From the NCBI GenBank assembly GCA_025174535.1, contig JALBUN010000001.1, positions 2,232,001 through 2,296,000 of the forward strand: a DNA stretch of 64,000 nt. Reading direction: 5' to 3'. Shown piece by piece: positions 19,964-31,680 of this stretch. This stretch comes from Cantharellus purpuraceus (lineage: Eukaryota; Basidiomycota; Agaricomycetes; Cantharellales; Hydnaceae). The translations under genes and the position numbers were made by a program. The notes below the pieces were generated by a model, which was given only the letters and a program-made list of their open reading frames with translations, made no database searches and was not told where the DNA came from. How positions within the stretch are numbered: the first letter of the stretch is position 1; the number at the start of each line of letters is the position of its first letter.

Positions 19964-21393
19964 TGTATGGGAACCACCTTTTCCCTATCAAATTCCATTT
20001 ATGCAGCACCAATGTGCTATTCTTTGCTTTTCCATTCCTAAATATCAGCATATATTTGATGCTTGTACCTGGAATGGACTTATTCAAATATTCTCTATTT
20101 TTCCATATTTTTCTGGGAATATTCCATGCAGAACTCGGCCCAGAATCATTTATTTCTGCTGTGCTACAGTTGTGGACCCATAGGCGCCCACAAACCTTCA
20201 CACAGCCGCCTCTCCCCTTTTGGACCAGGCATTTGGCCTCAATTCAAGCTCAGATGTCTCTGATCAATAAATATTCTCTAACTTAACAACCACAGCCTCT
20301 CAGGGCACTATTTTCCATGGAGATCATCACATGACATGTGGCTATCCATGGCTGTGCAAACCAGTGCAGAAAACAGGGTGGACACCCTTCTTTTTGCCTG
20401 ATCAGCGCCTAGCTCAGGGATCAGATCAGCTGATGGGTGATCAAATCAGGTGATTGCCTTGGAATATTCTACCCTTTCCATAACATTCTAGCTGTTTTCC
20501 TCTATTATTAGATAGAACTTTCCAGAACCATTATTCAGCTCCTGATCAGTGTTAGTGCTGTGATCAGATCCTGTGATTGGCTTGGAATATTCTACCCCTT
20601 TCTTCCACCTTCCACAACCTTCCAGTAGTTTCCATCTATTAATAGGTAGAATATTCCAGAAGCATTAGTCAGCCCCTGTAAATACAATATATAAGGAGGC
20701 CATTCTGCCTCTGAAAGAATAACATATCATCATATTCTACCCATCTTCTGCACACCAGTGTGACTAGAGTGACATACAGTGTCATCCTCTATCTCAGTAA
20801 CTGTTGATTACCAGTTCAAGGATCTTTTACAGTTGTGTAACTGTACTTGATTGCACTCGAAGTAGTGATATTCCTGCTTTGGGCGTGAGTGTAGTATCTG
20901 CCTCACGTGACTACGAATCTACAGGGTGAGATTGTCTGTCGATAGTCCTGCCATTAGTGCTCTTGTTTAAGTAACTAGTGTGTACTGCCTTTGCAGAGCA
21001 TTAGAAGTTTGAACTTGTGTGAAGCAGTTGCTAGACTACTTCACACATTGCTGTTACCCGCTTCTGAGTGCCACTGGTTGGACGGTTGGATTCATCCACC
21101 TACTTCCTTTAGCCTCTAAGTGCATTCCCTCTTTTTGGAATATCTGGACCCCTAAGCGTCCGTGAACTCTAGACTCTGGAAGTCTTATTCATTTCTTGCT
21201 GCTAAGAAACGTATTACCTTTCTGCGTATAGTCTGCATTGACCAATACAAAGGATTGTAACCAAAGTACAAACGTTAAATTGTTTCTGGAGTTGTGCTGC
21301 AGCAGGGTTTGATATTCTTCTCAGCTGTTCATTCACGGAATTGTGGTGATTTAGAGTTTGCCCTAACACCATAATTTTGCGGGTTCCAAAACA
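19964..21393 (+). repeat. 5' LTR of gypsy A
   Basis: 1430 bp, TGTATGGGAACCACC to GTTCCAAAACA. Its TATA-like TATATAAGG lies at the position seen at 30974 in the 3' copy. Small indels distinguish it from the 3' copy (for example near 20475 and 21130). Confidence 0.93.
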
Positions 21394-21691
21394 TTTGGTG
21401 GACGCTCTGGGAATTGCTTAAGCAGTGTCTAGAGTGTAGATTCTAAGCACCATTGCAGATATAACCCGACCTTCTATCACTAAGTCTTTACTCAATATAG
21501 TTTCTCGTAATCTGGAACAAACCGATTTGGAATTTCCAGAAGACAAGTTCTATAGTCACACTCGTCTGCCCTCCTCCTCTAATCCTAACTCTCCTCTTTA
21601 TCTAAACCCTTATCCAACACCAACTCGTATACAAACTCGTTTTGAATCGTATCGACCTCGTGACAAGTTGACCTCATTCAAGCTGAGCAAC

Positions 21692-24600
21692 ATGTCTACT
21701 TCAACAATTCGACAACAACAACAACTCGAGGACGACCCGTCTACTCCTTTGGCTGCTCAACCAGAGCGACCTATTGCCCCTATCACTCCTGGCTTCTTGC
21801 ACACTAGATCCCCACTCACTCCTGTGAATGATCTTGACCAGACATTTACTACGGATGAAGAGATTAGTGCTGCTGATGCCTCTTTTGCTGTGGAAGTTGA
21901 TCAGACTAACCATGCACTTACCAATTGGACTTTTGATGGACCCCTGATCACAGGACCATTACAAAATGTCTTCGTAGTGCCTGGTAAGCCTTTGAAAAGC
22001 TTCAGTGCAGCAAGAGTACGGAGAGAGGTCAGACTTGATCCCCTACTCTCTTCCAGAAGAGATTCACTCCTTAGCATTGCAGAGATGAGCTTTAATCGTG
22101 CGGAAGCACCAGGTACTAGAGCTCTGAATCGTCTTGCTACTGGACTCTTCAGGAAAGAATTAGCGTTACTCAATGTGGTACTGCTCGGACATCCTGGACG
22201 AGTTAGTCAGCATGGTAGTACGGGGTATTATCTTGATCCATGGAAGTATAAGCAACTGTTAGACACTCTTAATCATATTGCAAATGAGAGAGAAAGTGTT
22301 CTGCAGCAGATGAAACTTCCTCCTCCTACTGTCCCTACATTGCCTTCTGAATGGCCTAGTGACTCCCTTTGGAGTTCCAAAGACCTGGAAGTGCTTTGTG
22401 TTACACTACGTGAAGATGTAGAAAACTTTTTGGCATTTTATTGGGATGCTGTATCCAAGTACAAGGGTTCTTGGAAACCAGTAAAGGATGACTTTCTGTC
22501 TCCTGCTCTCCCAGACATTTCTGAGATGTCTTCTGACATTAATGGTTTCAAAATTCGCTTCGCTGCTGCCCAAGCTGCTTTGCAGAGAAAGGTTGCTGCG
22601 GATACTAGTTTTTATGAAGCTAAAGTCATTAATGCATTGGTGAATCCTGTCCTTGGACATGATCTTCCCACTCTTGCAGCTATGCCTGTCAGGGATGCTC
22701 AGCAGTCAACTGTTGCCTATACTGTTAAGGAAGCTCCTTTGATTTCCAGATTGGATCAAGGAGAAAACTTTCCAGTTGATCATGAACAGATTAGACAGAG
22801 ACAGTCTGCGGTTTACAATCGTGGTCCCAGACCCTCTACTCTTTTCAATTCTCCTTACCATCAGGACCCTAGTAAACTTACGGGATCTGCAGGTTTGGAA
22901 GAAATGTTCTATACTCCTCCTCAAGTACAGAGCAGGGGTACTTTAGGCATTCCAGAATCCATTAGGGTTCCTCATGGAACTTATGGAGCTTCTGGAGGAG
23001 GTGCTCCACCTCCTGGAGGAGAACCTCCTGATGATGACGGATCATCTGGTCCCCCTCATACACCTAATCCATTTTTGCCTAGACCATCATTGCCACATAG
23101 AAGTGGAAGGAGTAATCCTCCCCCTCTGAGTAGGCATGGAGGCTCAGGTCCTCCTGATGGAGGTGATGGTGGAGGTTACGGTCATAGTCCAGACTGGGGG
23201 AATCTTGATCAGAGAAATCCTAATCTCGGATTAGACGCTCCAGTGACTCAGAGCAAGCTGGAAGCTTACTTTGATAACAAGTTGCGTCAGGACTTAGTCC
23301 CTGAGTGGGATGGAAACCCTGACAGTTTGGCTCAATGGATATTGAAAGTAAATCATTTGGCTCAGCGATCTCCTATGGTCTTCAAGCAATTGGGACAAAT
23401 TATCCCTTTGAGGTTGCGTAAAGGAGCTGAGAGATGGTTTTTCTCCTTACCATTGTCATATCGCCAAGAAGCAACTGAGGACTGGAAGTCCATCAGAGAA
23501 GTCATTGGTTCATACTATATGAACAGAGCCTGGTTGGATAGGCAGAAAGCTAGAGCAACTCGTGCTACTTTCAGAGAGCCTGGCTTTACTAATGAGACTC
23601 CTAGTGAGTATTACGTTAGAAAGTCAGAGCTATTGAGACTGGTCAGCAAGCTGTCAGACTCAGAGCTTATATTGGAAATCATGAATGGTGCTCCACCATA
23701 TTGGCACACAGTCATTGATGCTCACAGGTGTTCATCTGCAGTGGAATTCCAAACTGCTATCAAGTATCACGAGGAATCATTGTCACATGCTCCTTTCTCT
23801 TCAGGAGACAACCTGGAAAGACGTATTAGAAATTTGGAAAATTCTTTGCATCAAACCAAACCTAGGTTTGACTCGAACAGATCTTTTAGAGATGCTAGAG
23901 CTCATCTGGTTGGATGGTCATCCAAATTGAATCCTCCAAAATTCCCTCGGGATGATTCTAATGTGTCTAAAAATTCCACACCTGAATCCAAAGGAGCTAG
24001 ACCTTGCAGGCATTGTGGCAGTAACAAGCATTGGGATAATGAGTGCAAACATGCCAGTTCAGCATCTCGCTCTGCCCATACACGTTACACGGTTTCTAAT
24101 GAAGAAGCTAATGCAGACCTTGCCTATGAGGATATGTACCTTGAATCACTTCATGAATCAGAAGTGGATTTAAGTTCAGACAATGCTCATGTTAATAATG
24201 TTGCAACTGAGAATATCCCTGAAGAACCTTCATCGGATCAACAGGAATCTGCTCAGGATACAGAGGCACATTGTCAACTTGCTAAACCAGCCATGAGCTT
24301 GCTGGAAAGTATGTCCCGACTGGGGGGATCCATACCTAATAGAGAAAAATCTTCTGAGCCTTTGTCTCTGGAAAACTCTTTTTCTGAGACATTCACTCCT
24401 AAATCTCGTCAAGAGAGGAGAAGGTTAATGAAAGATTCCAAACATGTAGCTGCTTTCCTAAGGAATTCTAAGCTTACTAGTTGGGCTCCTAACTCCTTGA
24501 TTAAACTCAAGCGTTTCATGTCCAGACCAGCAGGCTGTGCCTTCCTTGGATCTTCTGCAACCACTACTAATGTTTGGCTGGGAGAATATGGAAAGAATCA

Positions 24601-27600
24601 AACTACCCTTGTAGCTGATTCTGGTTCAGACATAACCCTTATCTCTCAGAAAGCTCTTTGCTCTATGGAGAATCCTCCTAAGATCAAAACAGGTCAGAAA
24701 ATTAACTTGATACAAGTTACTGGCACATCCAAAATTTCTGGATACGTTACGGTGCCCATTTACTTTGACTCTGACTCTGGACCAGTTCAGATTGAAGTTG
24801 AAGCTTATGTGGTCAAAGGCATGACTACCCCTGTCATTCTTGGGAATGATTTTGCTGATCAGTACTCTATCTCACTTATAAGAGAAGGCTCAGATAGCTA
24901 TCTTATGTTTGGTAATACTGGATGGAAAGCCAAGATTGAGAACTCAGTGAGCTCACCCTTATTGGATGAGAATGGTCACACCTTTAAAATAAGAGCCCTT
25001 CCTGACCTTGCATCTCTAACTGCAAAGTTCAAGGCTCATAGACGTATTAAGAAATCTTGGAAACGGATTAGAGCACACATTTCGGATTCAAGTGTTAGGG
25101 CCTTACATCCCGTCACAATTCCTCCTGAAACTGCTTCTCTAATTCCTGCTTCTATCTATTTCCCTGGGAATAGTAATGAAGTTTATGTGGAAAAAGTGCT
25201 TCACTCCAATCATGGGCCTGAAGATTTCTATGGCATCTCAGATGCAATTGTATCTCGGAATAACCCGTGCCTACATGTTAGCAATTTTTCATCACAACCA
25301 GTTACTATACATCAAGGACAACTTCTGGGTCATGCTAGAAATCCTTCCAATTGGCTGGATCGGACTTCTAATTTGAACCAGACTCAATTAGAGACTTGTC
25401 TCTCTCACGCCAGACTCATAAAAGCTCTTGCTCAACAGAACTTTGAGACTGGTGCGGTACCTACTGTTGCCTCTCTTGAATCAGATGGAGAGGTGGTACA
25501 AGGAGGACCTAAGGCTCAGGAAATTTCCCCTGAGGATGTTCCTGAAAACCAACTGTTGGATGAAATTGACTTCTCACCAGAGCTCAATGATGCCAATAGG
25601 AAGGCTCTTCAAGATACAGTTCTGGCACATAAAGACGCATTTGGTCTTGATGGCAGACTTGGCAATTATGATGCAAAAGTTGAAATCAATCTCAGGCCTG
25701 AGGCCAAAGAAATTTCACTACCTCCTTATAATGCCTCACCTGCCAAAAGGGAAGTCATTGACAAGCAAATGGATGCTTGGCTCAGTCTTGGAGTCATTGA
25801 ACCATCCAAAAGTCCTTGGGGTTTTCCAGCACTTATAGCCTATCGTAATGGGAAACCAAGAATGTGTATAGACTATAGGAAACTCAATGAGATTGCTGTC
25901 CCGGATGAATTTCCCTTGCCAAGACAAGATTCCATTTTGCAGGCACTCACTGGATCTCGTTGGTTATCCACCTTGGATGCATTAGCGGGTTTCACACAGC
26001 TGCAAATGTCGGACAGTGCCAAATAAAAAACTGCATTCAGAACTCATAGAGGACTGTATCAGTTCAAACGGATGCCCTTTGGGTATCGGAATGGACCTGC
26101 AGTCTTTCAAAGAGTGATGCAAGGTGTCCTAGCACCTTTTCTATGGGTGTTTGCCCTGGTCTATATTGATGATATTGTCATATATTCCAAGACATTCAAA
26201 GAACACTTGGATCATCTAGACAAAGTGTTCGGAGCTATAGAAAAGTCTGGAATCACCTTATCTCCTGCTAAGTGCCATTTGGCCTACCAGTCATTGCTAC
26301 TGTTAGGACAAAAGGTATCACGGTTAGGTCTATCAACTCACAAGGAGAAGATAGATGCTATACTGGAATTGGCAGAACCAAAGAATGTGCATGACCTACA
26401 AATCTTCCTCGGAATGGTGGTATACTTCTCCTCATATATACCATTCTATGCATGGATTGTAGCTCCCTTGTTTGAATTGCTCAAAAAGAATTCAACTTGG
26501 GAATGGGGCAATACTCAACAAGAAGCCTTTGATTTGGCTAAAAATGCCCTTGTCAGTGCGCCAGTCAGAGCGTATGCCATTCCTGGTCTCGGATATAGAG
26601 TCTACTCTGATGCATGTGATGTCGGAATCGCTGCTATACTTCAGCAGATTCAACCTCTCAAAATCAGAGATCTCAAAGGTACCAAAGGGTATGAGAAACT
26701 CAAATCAGCTTATGACAAAGGATTACCTGTACCACAATTGGTGATTCCTGTGTTAAAAGATGAAACTCTCCCTAAGCCAGGTACTTGGGATAAAGACTTT
26801 GAAAACACTACGGTTTCAGTAGAACGAGTCATTGCTTACTGGTCTCATACCTTGAAACCAGCTGAAAGGAATTACTCTCCTACAGAAAGGGAGGCGCTTG
26901 CATTACGAGACGGTCTTATCAAATTTCAACCCTACATTGAAGGGGAGAAAGTAGTAGCCATCACAGACCATGCAGCCCTCATCTGGAGTCGGACCTACCA
27001 AAATGTTAATCGGCGGTTATTAACTTGGGGAACTGTATTTGCTGCATACCCTGAATTAAAAATCGTACACCGAGCAGGATGGGTTCACTCTAATGTAGAT
27101 CCTATTTCCAGACTCAGAAGGAATGTTCCATATCAAGATGGGCCTTCTTCTGATGACTCCATTCCTACTATCCTGGACTCGGAACAGGATCCACTTGTGG
27201 ATTTTTATTCTGATATCTCTCCTCACTTTGAAGCCAGAACTTTAATGTTAATGGCTGCATATGAAGAAGAGAACCAGAGAATTCCACTGAGCGTGCATGC
27301 TTCTTCCATCCAAGTCAATACCAGCCTGGAAGAAGATTTCACCATTCCATACGTGACAGCCAAAGGCTATAATCTAGTCTCTAGCCTTGCTCAGGAAGAG
27401 ATTCAGAAAATAGTTGATGCGTATGCCAAAGATCCTTACTTCAAAAGGGTCAGATCTGAATTACGACAGGAGTCTAATTGGATCAGTCCGAAGCATCCAC
27501 TCTTTTTTGAAAATGAGGATGGATTGCTTTACTTTGAAGATTGGAATGGCAATTACAGGCTATGTGTACCAAAGGCTGAGCAATCTAATCTTCTAAGTGA

Positions 27601-28990
27601 AATTCATGATGAAATCACTGAAGGAGCTCATGCGGGTTATCATAAAACGTACAACAAACTGGCTTCTACCTTCTATTGGCCTAGAATGAGTAGAGATGTC
27701 AAGAAGTTTGTTGTAAGCTGTGATATTTGCCAGAAAGCCAAACCAAGGCGACACGCACCTATTGGACTGTTGCAGCCCATACCTATTCCAGAAAATCCTT
27801 TTGAAGTTATCACCATGGACTTCATTATGGAATTACCTGAGAGCAATGGGTACGATTCCATCCTGGTGATAGTGGATAAACTTACAAAGTTTGGCATCTT
27901 TGTCCCTACTCAAAGCACTATTAATGAGGAGGGAACTGCTCGGATACTGTTTGAACATGTGCTATCCAAATATGGAATTCCCAAACAAATTATATCCGAC
28001 AGAGATCCCAGATGGACCAGCACCTTCTGGAAAGAGATATGCAAGCAAATAAATACTAGAAGAGCTCTAACTACAGCCTATCACCCTCAAGCAGATGGTC
28101 AAACTGAGGTGTTGAACCAGACGCTTGAAACTGCGCTACGTTCTTACGTAAGCCCGACGCGCGACAACTGGGCGGCTCTCCTCTCTCCATTTGCTCTATC
28201 CTACAATAACCTCCCACACTCCGCGACTGGATTCGCGCCGGCATTTCTACTGTATGGCTACCATCCACGCACTCCATCTTCCTACATTCATTCATCTACT
28301 CACGGCGTTCACTGGCCTTCCAGCCCGCCGGCCCCGCGACCAGTTGGATCGGTCGATCGCGTTGATTTAATCAAGTCCCCTGCCAATGAAGTTGAAAGTA
28401 CGAAAGCTATGGACTTCCTAAGTGAATTAGCTACTTACCGATCTCAGGCTAGAGAAGCCCTGCAATTTGCGCAGGTTGCTCAGCAAAAGAATTTCAACAC
28501 CAGTCGTCTGGCTCAAGAATTCGACGTTGGCGATCGCGTTCTCATCAATCCCCATTCCCTCAGTCTATTGCATGCTCAGAAAGGCCTAGGTAAGAAGCTC
28601 CAAATGAAATACGATGGCCCCTTTGATATCATACAAAAATTAGGGCCGGCTACCTATCGCCTTCGCATGCCCGCGTCATACGGGCTCCACCCTGTCCTTA
28701 ACATCGCTCACCTCGAGCTCTACTCCTCCTCACCCCCTTCCTTCGGTTCACGACCTCTCAGATCTCTCGAACGCGCTGATTTCACGCAACTCCCAGAATT
28801 CGAGGTCGAGTCCATCATCGGTGAACGATGGCGAAAGGCCCGTAATGGCCGGCGTGTCCAGGAGCTCCTCACGCGTTTCATCGGATACGACTCATCATAT
28901 GACGAGTGGCTCCTGCGAAAGAACCTTCGCAACGCTCCCGACCTCCTTCGCGATTGGGATCGACGCGATCGGGGTATCTCTCGCCACTAG
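21692..28990 (+). pseudogene. Gypsy A Gag-Pol polyprotein with one premature stop
   Basis: Single frame of 2433 codons from ATG 21692. Gag ends in a zinc knuckle CRHCGSNKHWDNEC (from residue 772; C-x2-C-x4-H-x4-C). The protease has VADSGSDITL (D976-S-G). RT starts with SPWGFPALIAYRNGKPRMCIDYRKLN and FPLPRQDSIL; a TAA at 26024-26026 follows LQMSDSAK, after which RT continues with KTAFRTHRGLYQF, MPFGYRNGPAVFQ and the catalytic VYIDDIVIYS. RNase H (YRVYSDACDVGIAAIL) and integrase follow: an H-H-C-C zinc module ending CDICQKAK, then MDFI, SDRDPRW and TEVLNQTLE for the D,D35E triad. The C-terminal chromodomain reads PEFEVESIIGERW and FIGYDSSYDEWLLRKNLRNAP. The stop cuts RT and so blocks autonomous transposition; all else is intact. 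Codon usage turns CpG-rich after about 28115. Confidence 0.93.
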
Positions 28991-29187
28991 GGCTTCCTCT
29001 ATCTATGACTCTCTTATCTCGGCCTTCTACCCTATTCCTTCACCTTCCTAGCTATTCCAGATCCTTTCCCTACTGTTCTATAAACCCAATATCATGATGT
29101 CTTCATTTTACTCAATCCCAACTGCATCTAACTTTTGAAAAACCTCAGCAAATCTTTAGTCTTTCCACCTATCTACTTCTTTCCACT

Positions 29188-30216
29188 ATGGCTAACTACC
29201 CTGATGTGTCTGTCATTGACTTCGTGATTCATAAAGAAAACGATACATATATACAAGGTGGAGTTCCTGTACCTAACTACGGACTCCAATTCACTTCCAA
29301 CTTCGACTTCTACCAACCCAATCGTTTTGACTTCATCTATCTTGAAGCACCGGCAAGTGAGTATGCCATACTACGCAATGACCTTGCCAGCAGCTTCTGG
29401 GAGACGTTGAAGATGAAAACTCGATACATTCTCGCAGCTGCTCACGGATGGGACGGCGAGTCAGCCCTCGAACCTCTCCCTTCTGAGATTCCTCTTGGAA
29501 AGCTCCAGGAGATAGATATGATTCCCCCTCCTTTTCCAGCTCGTAACCAACTCTCATTCAACTTCTTCCTCCTCCCAGAGAAACCCTCTGTCATACGTGA
29601 ATGGATCCGTGCTTGGCAGAATCAGTCTCGCCAGCTCTCTGCATGGATCTGCAAATCCAAAATCAATAGTGCACGCCTCCCAGGCTGCTCCTGGAGGTGG
29701 CCAACTTCACCACTCTACTCCCATCCTTTGGATGACGTGTCAGAATTTGATGACGGAATCTCCCAAGCCACTGAGGTGAACTCCACTATATCCGAGTCCT
29801 CTCTCCCCTCTCTCCCAGTCGTTCATGCTTTCAGAGCCCATGCTGAACCTGATGGTCTCAAAAGACCCCACGGGTCGTCCCCTTTCGAGGCCAATCGTGA
29901 TGGTGACGATGCCAACAAGAAACAACTTGTGTTGTGGCAACCTTCAGCGACCCAACTTCGAGAGATGTACCTTTCCCTTTCACGTGGATATGTTAGCTCA
30001 TACTCTGCTCCCACATCTTCTATCACCACTCCTCCCAACTCACCAGCTCCTCCTCCCTATCACAAAAACTCAACTCACTCCTATGATCCTCGAGTTCCTA
30101 AACCTATATTGACTCGTCGGACTCGACTCACGACTCGTGTGTTCAAAAATCCTTATGCCACGGGTAACTCTGGAGGATATGAGAGGACGGAAGGGAGGAA
30201 AGATGTGCGTGACTAG
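29188..30216 (+). CDS. Third ORF of gypsy A, 342 aa, unknown function
   Basis: Intact sense-strand frame with its own ATG between pol and the polypurine tract, the place where retroviruses and errantiviruses keep env. It shows no signal peptide, no membrane segment and no glycoprotein-like Cys pattern, so env is not supported. N-terminal half: MANYPDVSVIDFVIHKENDTY, aromatic-rich, with FIYLEAP, ILAAAHGWDGES and FNFFLLPEKP. C-terminal half: Ser/Pro-rich and basic. It lies 197 bp downstream of the pol stop, so separate initiation, a subgenomic message or internal promoter is implied. No known fold is recognised. Conservation of an open frame next to a pol with one nonsense change suggests it was maintained until recently. 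Confidence 0.7.
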   Translation: MANYPDVSVIDFVIHKENDTYIQGGVPVPNYGLQFTSNFDFYQPNRFDFIYLEAPASEYAILRNDLASSFWETLKMKTRYILAAAHGWDGESALEPLPSEIPLGKLQEIDMIPPPFPARNQLSFNFFLLPEKPSVIREWIRAWQNQSRQLSAWICKSKINSARLPGCSWRWPTSPLYSHPLDDVSEFDDGISQATEVNSTISESSLPSLPVVHAFRAHAEPDGLKRPHGSSPFEANRDGDDANKKQLVLWQPSATQLREMYLSLSRGYVSSYSAPTSSITTPPNSPAPPPYHKNSTHSYDPRVPKPILTRRTRLTTRVFKNPYATGNSGGYERTEGRKDVRD

Positions 30217-30248
30217 GTCAGGGAAAGAATATTTGAAGGGGGGATGAA

Positions 30249-31680
30249 TGTATGGGAATCACCTTTTCCCTATCAAATTCCATTTATGCAGCACCAATGT
30301 GCTATTCTTTGCTTTTCCATTCCTAAATATCAGCATATATTTGATGCTTGTACCTGGAATGGACTTATTCAAATATTCTCTATTTTTCCATATTTTTCTG
30401 GGAATATTCCATGCAGAACTCGGCCCAGAATCATTTATTTCTGCTGTGCTACAGTTGTGGACCCATAGGCGCCCACAAACCTTCACACAGCCGCCTCTCC
30501 CCTTTTGGACCAGGCATTTGGCCTCAATTCAAGCTCAGATGTCTCTGATCAATAAATATTCTCTAACTTAACAACCACAGCCTCTCAGGGCACTATTTTC
30601 CATGGAGATCATCACATGACATGTGGCTATCCATGGCTGTGCAAACCAGTGCAGAAAACAGGGTGGACACCCTTCTTTTTGCCTGATCAGCGCCTAGCTC
30701 AGGGATCAGATCAGCTGATGGGTGATCAAATCAGGTGATTGCCTTGGAATATTCTACCCCTTTCCATAACATTCTAGCTGTTTCCCTCTATTATTAGATA
30801 GAACTTTCCAGAACCATTATTCAGCTCCTGATCAGTGTTAGTGCTGTGATCAGATCCTGTGATTGGCTTGGAATATTCTACCCCTTTCTTCCACCTTCCA
30901 CAACCTTCCAGTAGTTTCCATCTATTAATAGGTAGAATATTCCAGAAGCATTAGTCAGCCCCTGTAAATACAATATATAAGGAGGCCATTCTGCCTCTGA
31001 AAGAATAACATATCATCATATTCTACCCATCTTCTGCACACCAGTGTGACTAGAGTGACATACAGTGTCATCCTCTATCTCAGTAACTGTTGATTACCAG
31101 TTCAAGGATCTTTTACAGTTGTGTAACTGTACTTGATTGCACTTCAAGTAGTGATATTCCTGCTTTGGGCGTGAGTGTAGTATCTGCCTCACGTGACTAC
31201 GAATCTACAGGGTGAGATTGTCTGTCGATAGTCCTGCCATTAGTGCTCTTGTTTAAGTAACTAGTGTGTACTGCCTTTGCAGAGCATTAGAAGCTTGAAC
31301 TTGTGTGAAGCAGTTGCTAGACTACTTCACACATTGCTGTTACCCGCTTCTGAGTGCCACTGGTTGGACGGTTGGATTCATCCACCTACTTCCTTTAGCC
31401 TCTAAGTGCATTCCCCTCTTTTTGGAATATCTGGACCCCTAAGCGTCCGTGAACTCTAGACTCTGGAAGTCTTATTCATTTCTTGCTGCTAAGAAACGTA
31501 TTACCTTTCTGCGTATAGTCTGCATTGACCAATACAAAGGATTGTAACCAAAGTACAAACGTTAAATTGTTTCTGGAGTTGTGCTGCAGCAGGGTTTGAT
31601 ATTCTTCTCAGCTGTTCATTCACGGAATTGTGGTGATTTAGAGTTTGCCCTAACACCATAATTTTGCGGGTTCCAAAACA
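30249..31680 (+). repeat. 3' LTR of gypsy A
   Basis: 1432 bp, TGTATGGGAATC to GTTCCAAAACA, preceded by a purine-rich tract. The TATATAA at 30974-30980 is the likely promoter TATA box, with GGAATATTC-type palindromes upstream. Confidence 0.93.

Larger units (their letters stand above)
19964..31680 (+). mobile_element. Gypsy A: nearly intact LTR retrotransposon with chromodomain and third ORF
   Basis: 11.7-kb element with 1430/1432-bp LTRs differing at only about half a dozen visible positions, hence recent. Internal region: gag-pol frame 21692-28990 with a single stop, then a separate sense ORF 29188-30216, a purine-rich tract (GAAGGGGGGATGAA) and the 3' LTR. It sits inside the integrase gene of chromovirus F. 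The flanks GAGGG (19959-19963) and CCGGA (31681-31685) do not match, and about 150 codons of the host integrase are missing between them. Confidence 0.93.

Noticed and set aside
19423..20286. ORFs of 60-118 aa recurring at 19.5, 20.0, 30.3 and 59.7 kb
   Set aside because: All lie in LTR-A copies, appear on both strands, and have no consistent start or known motif.
26024..26026. Stop in gypsy A as a programmed gag-pol readthrough site
   Set aside because: It lies in the middle of RT, far downstream of the Gag/PR border where such recoding occurs.
29188..30216. Envelope gene in gypsy A
   Set aside because: No signal peptide, membrane anchor or Cys pattern; position alone is not enough.
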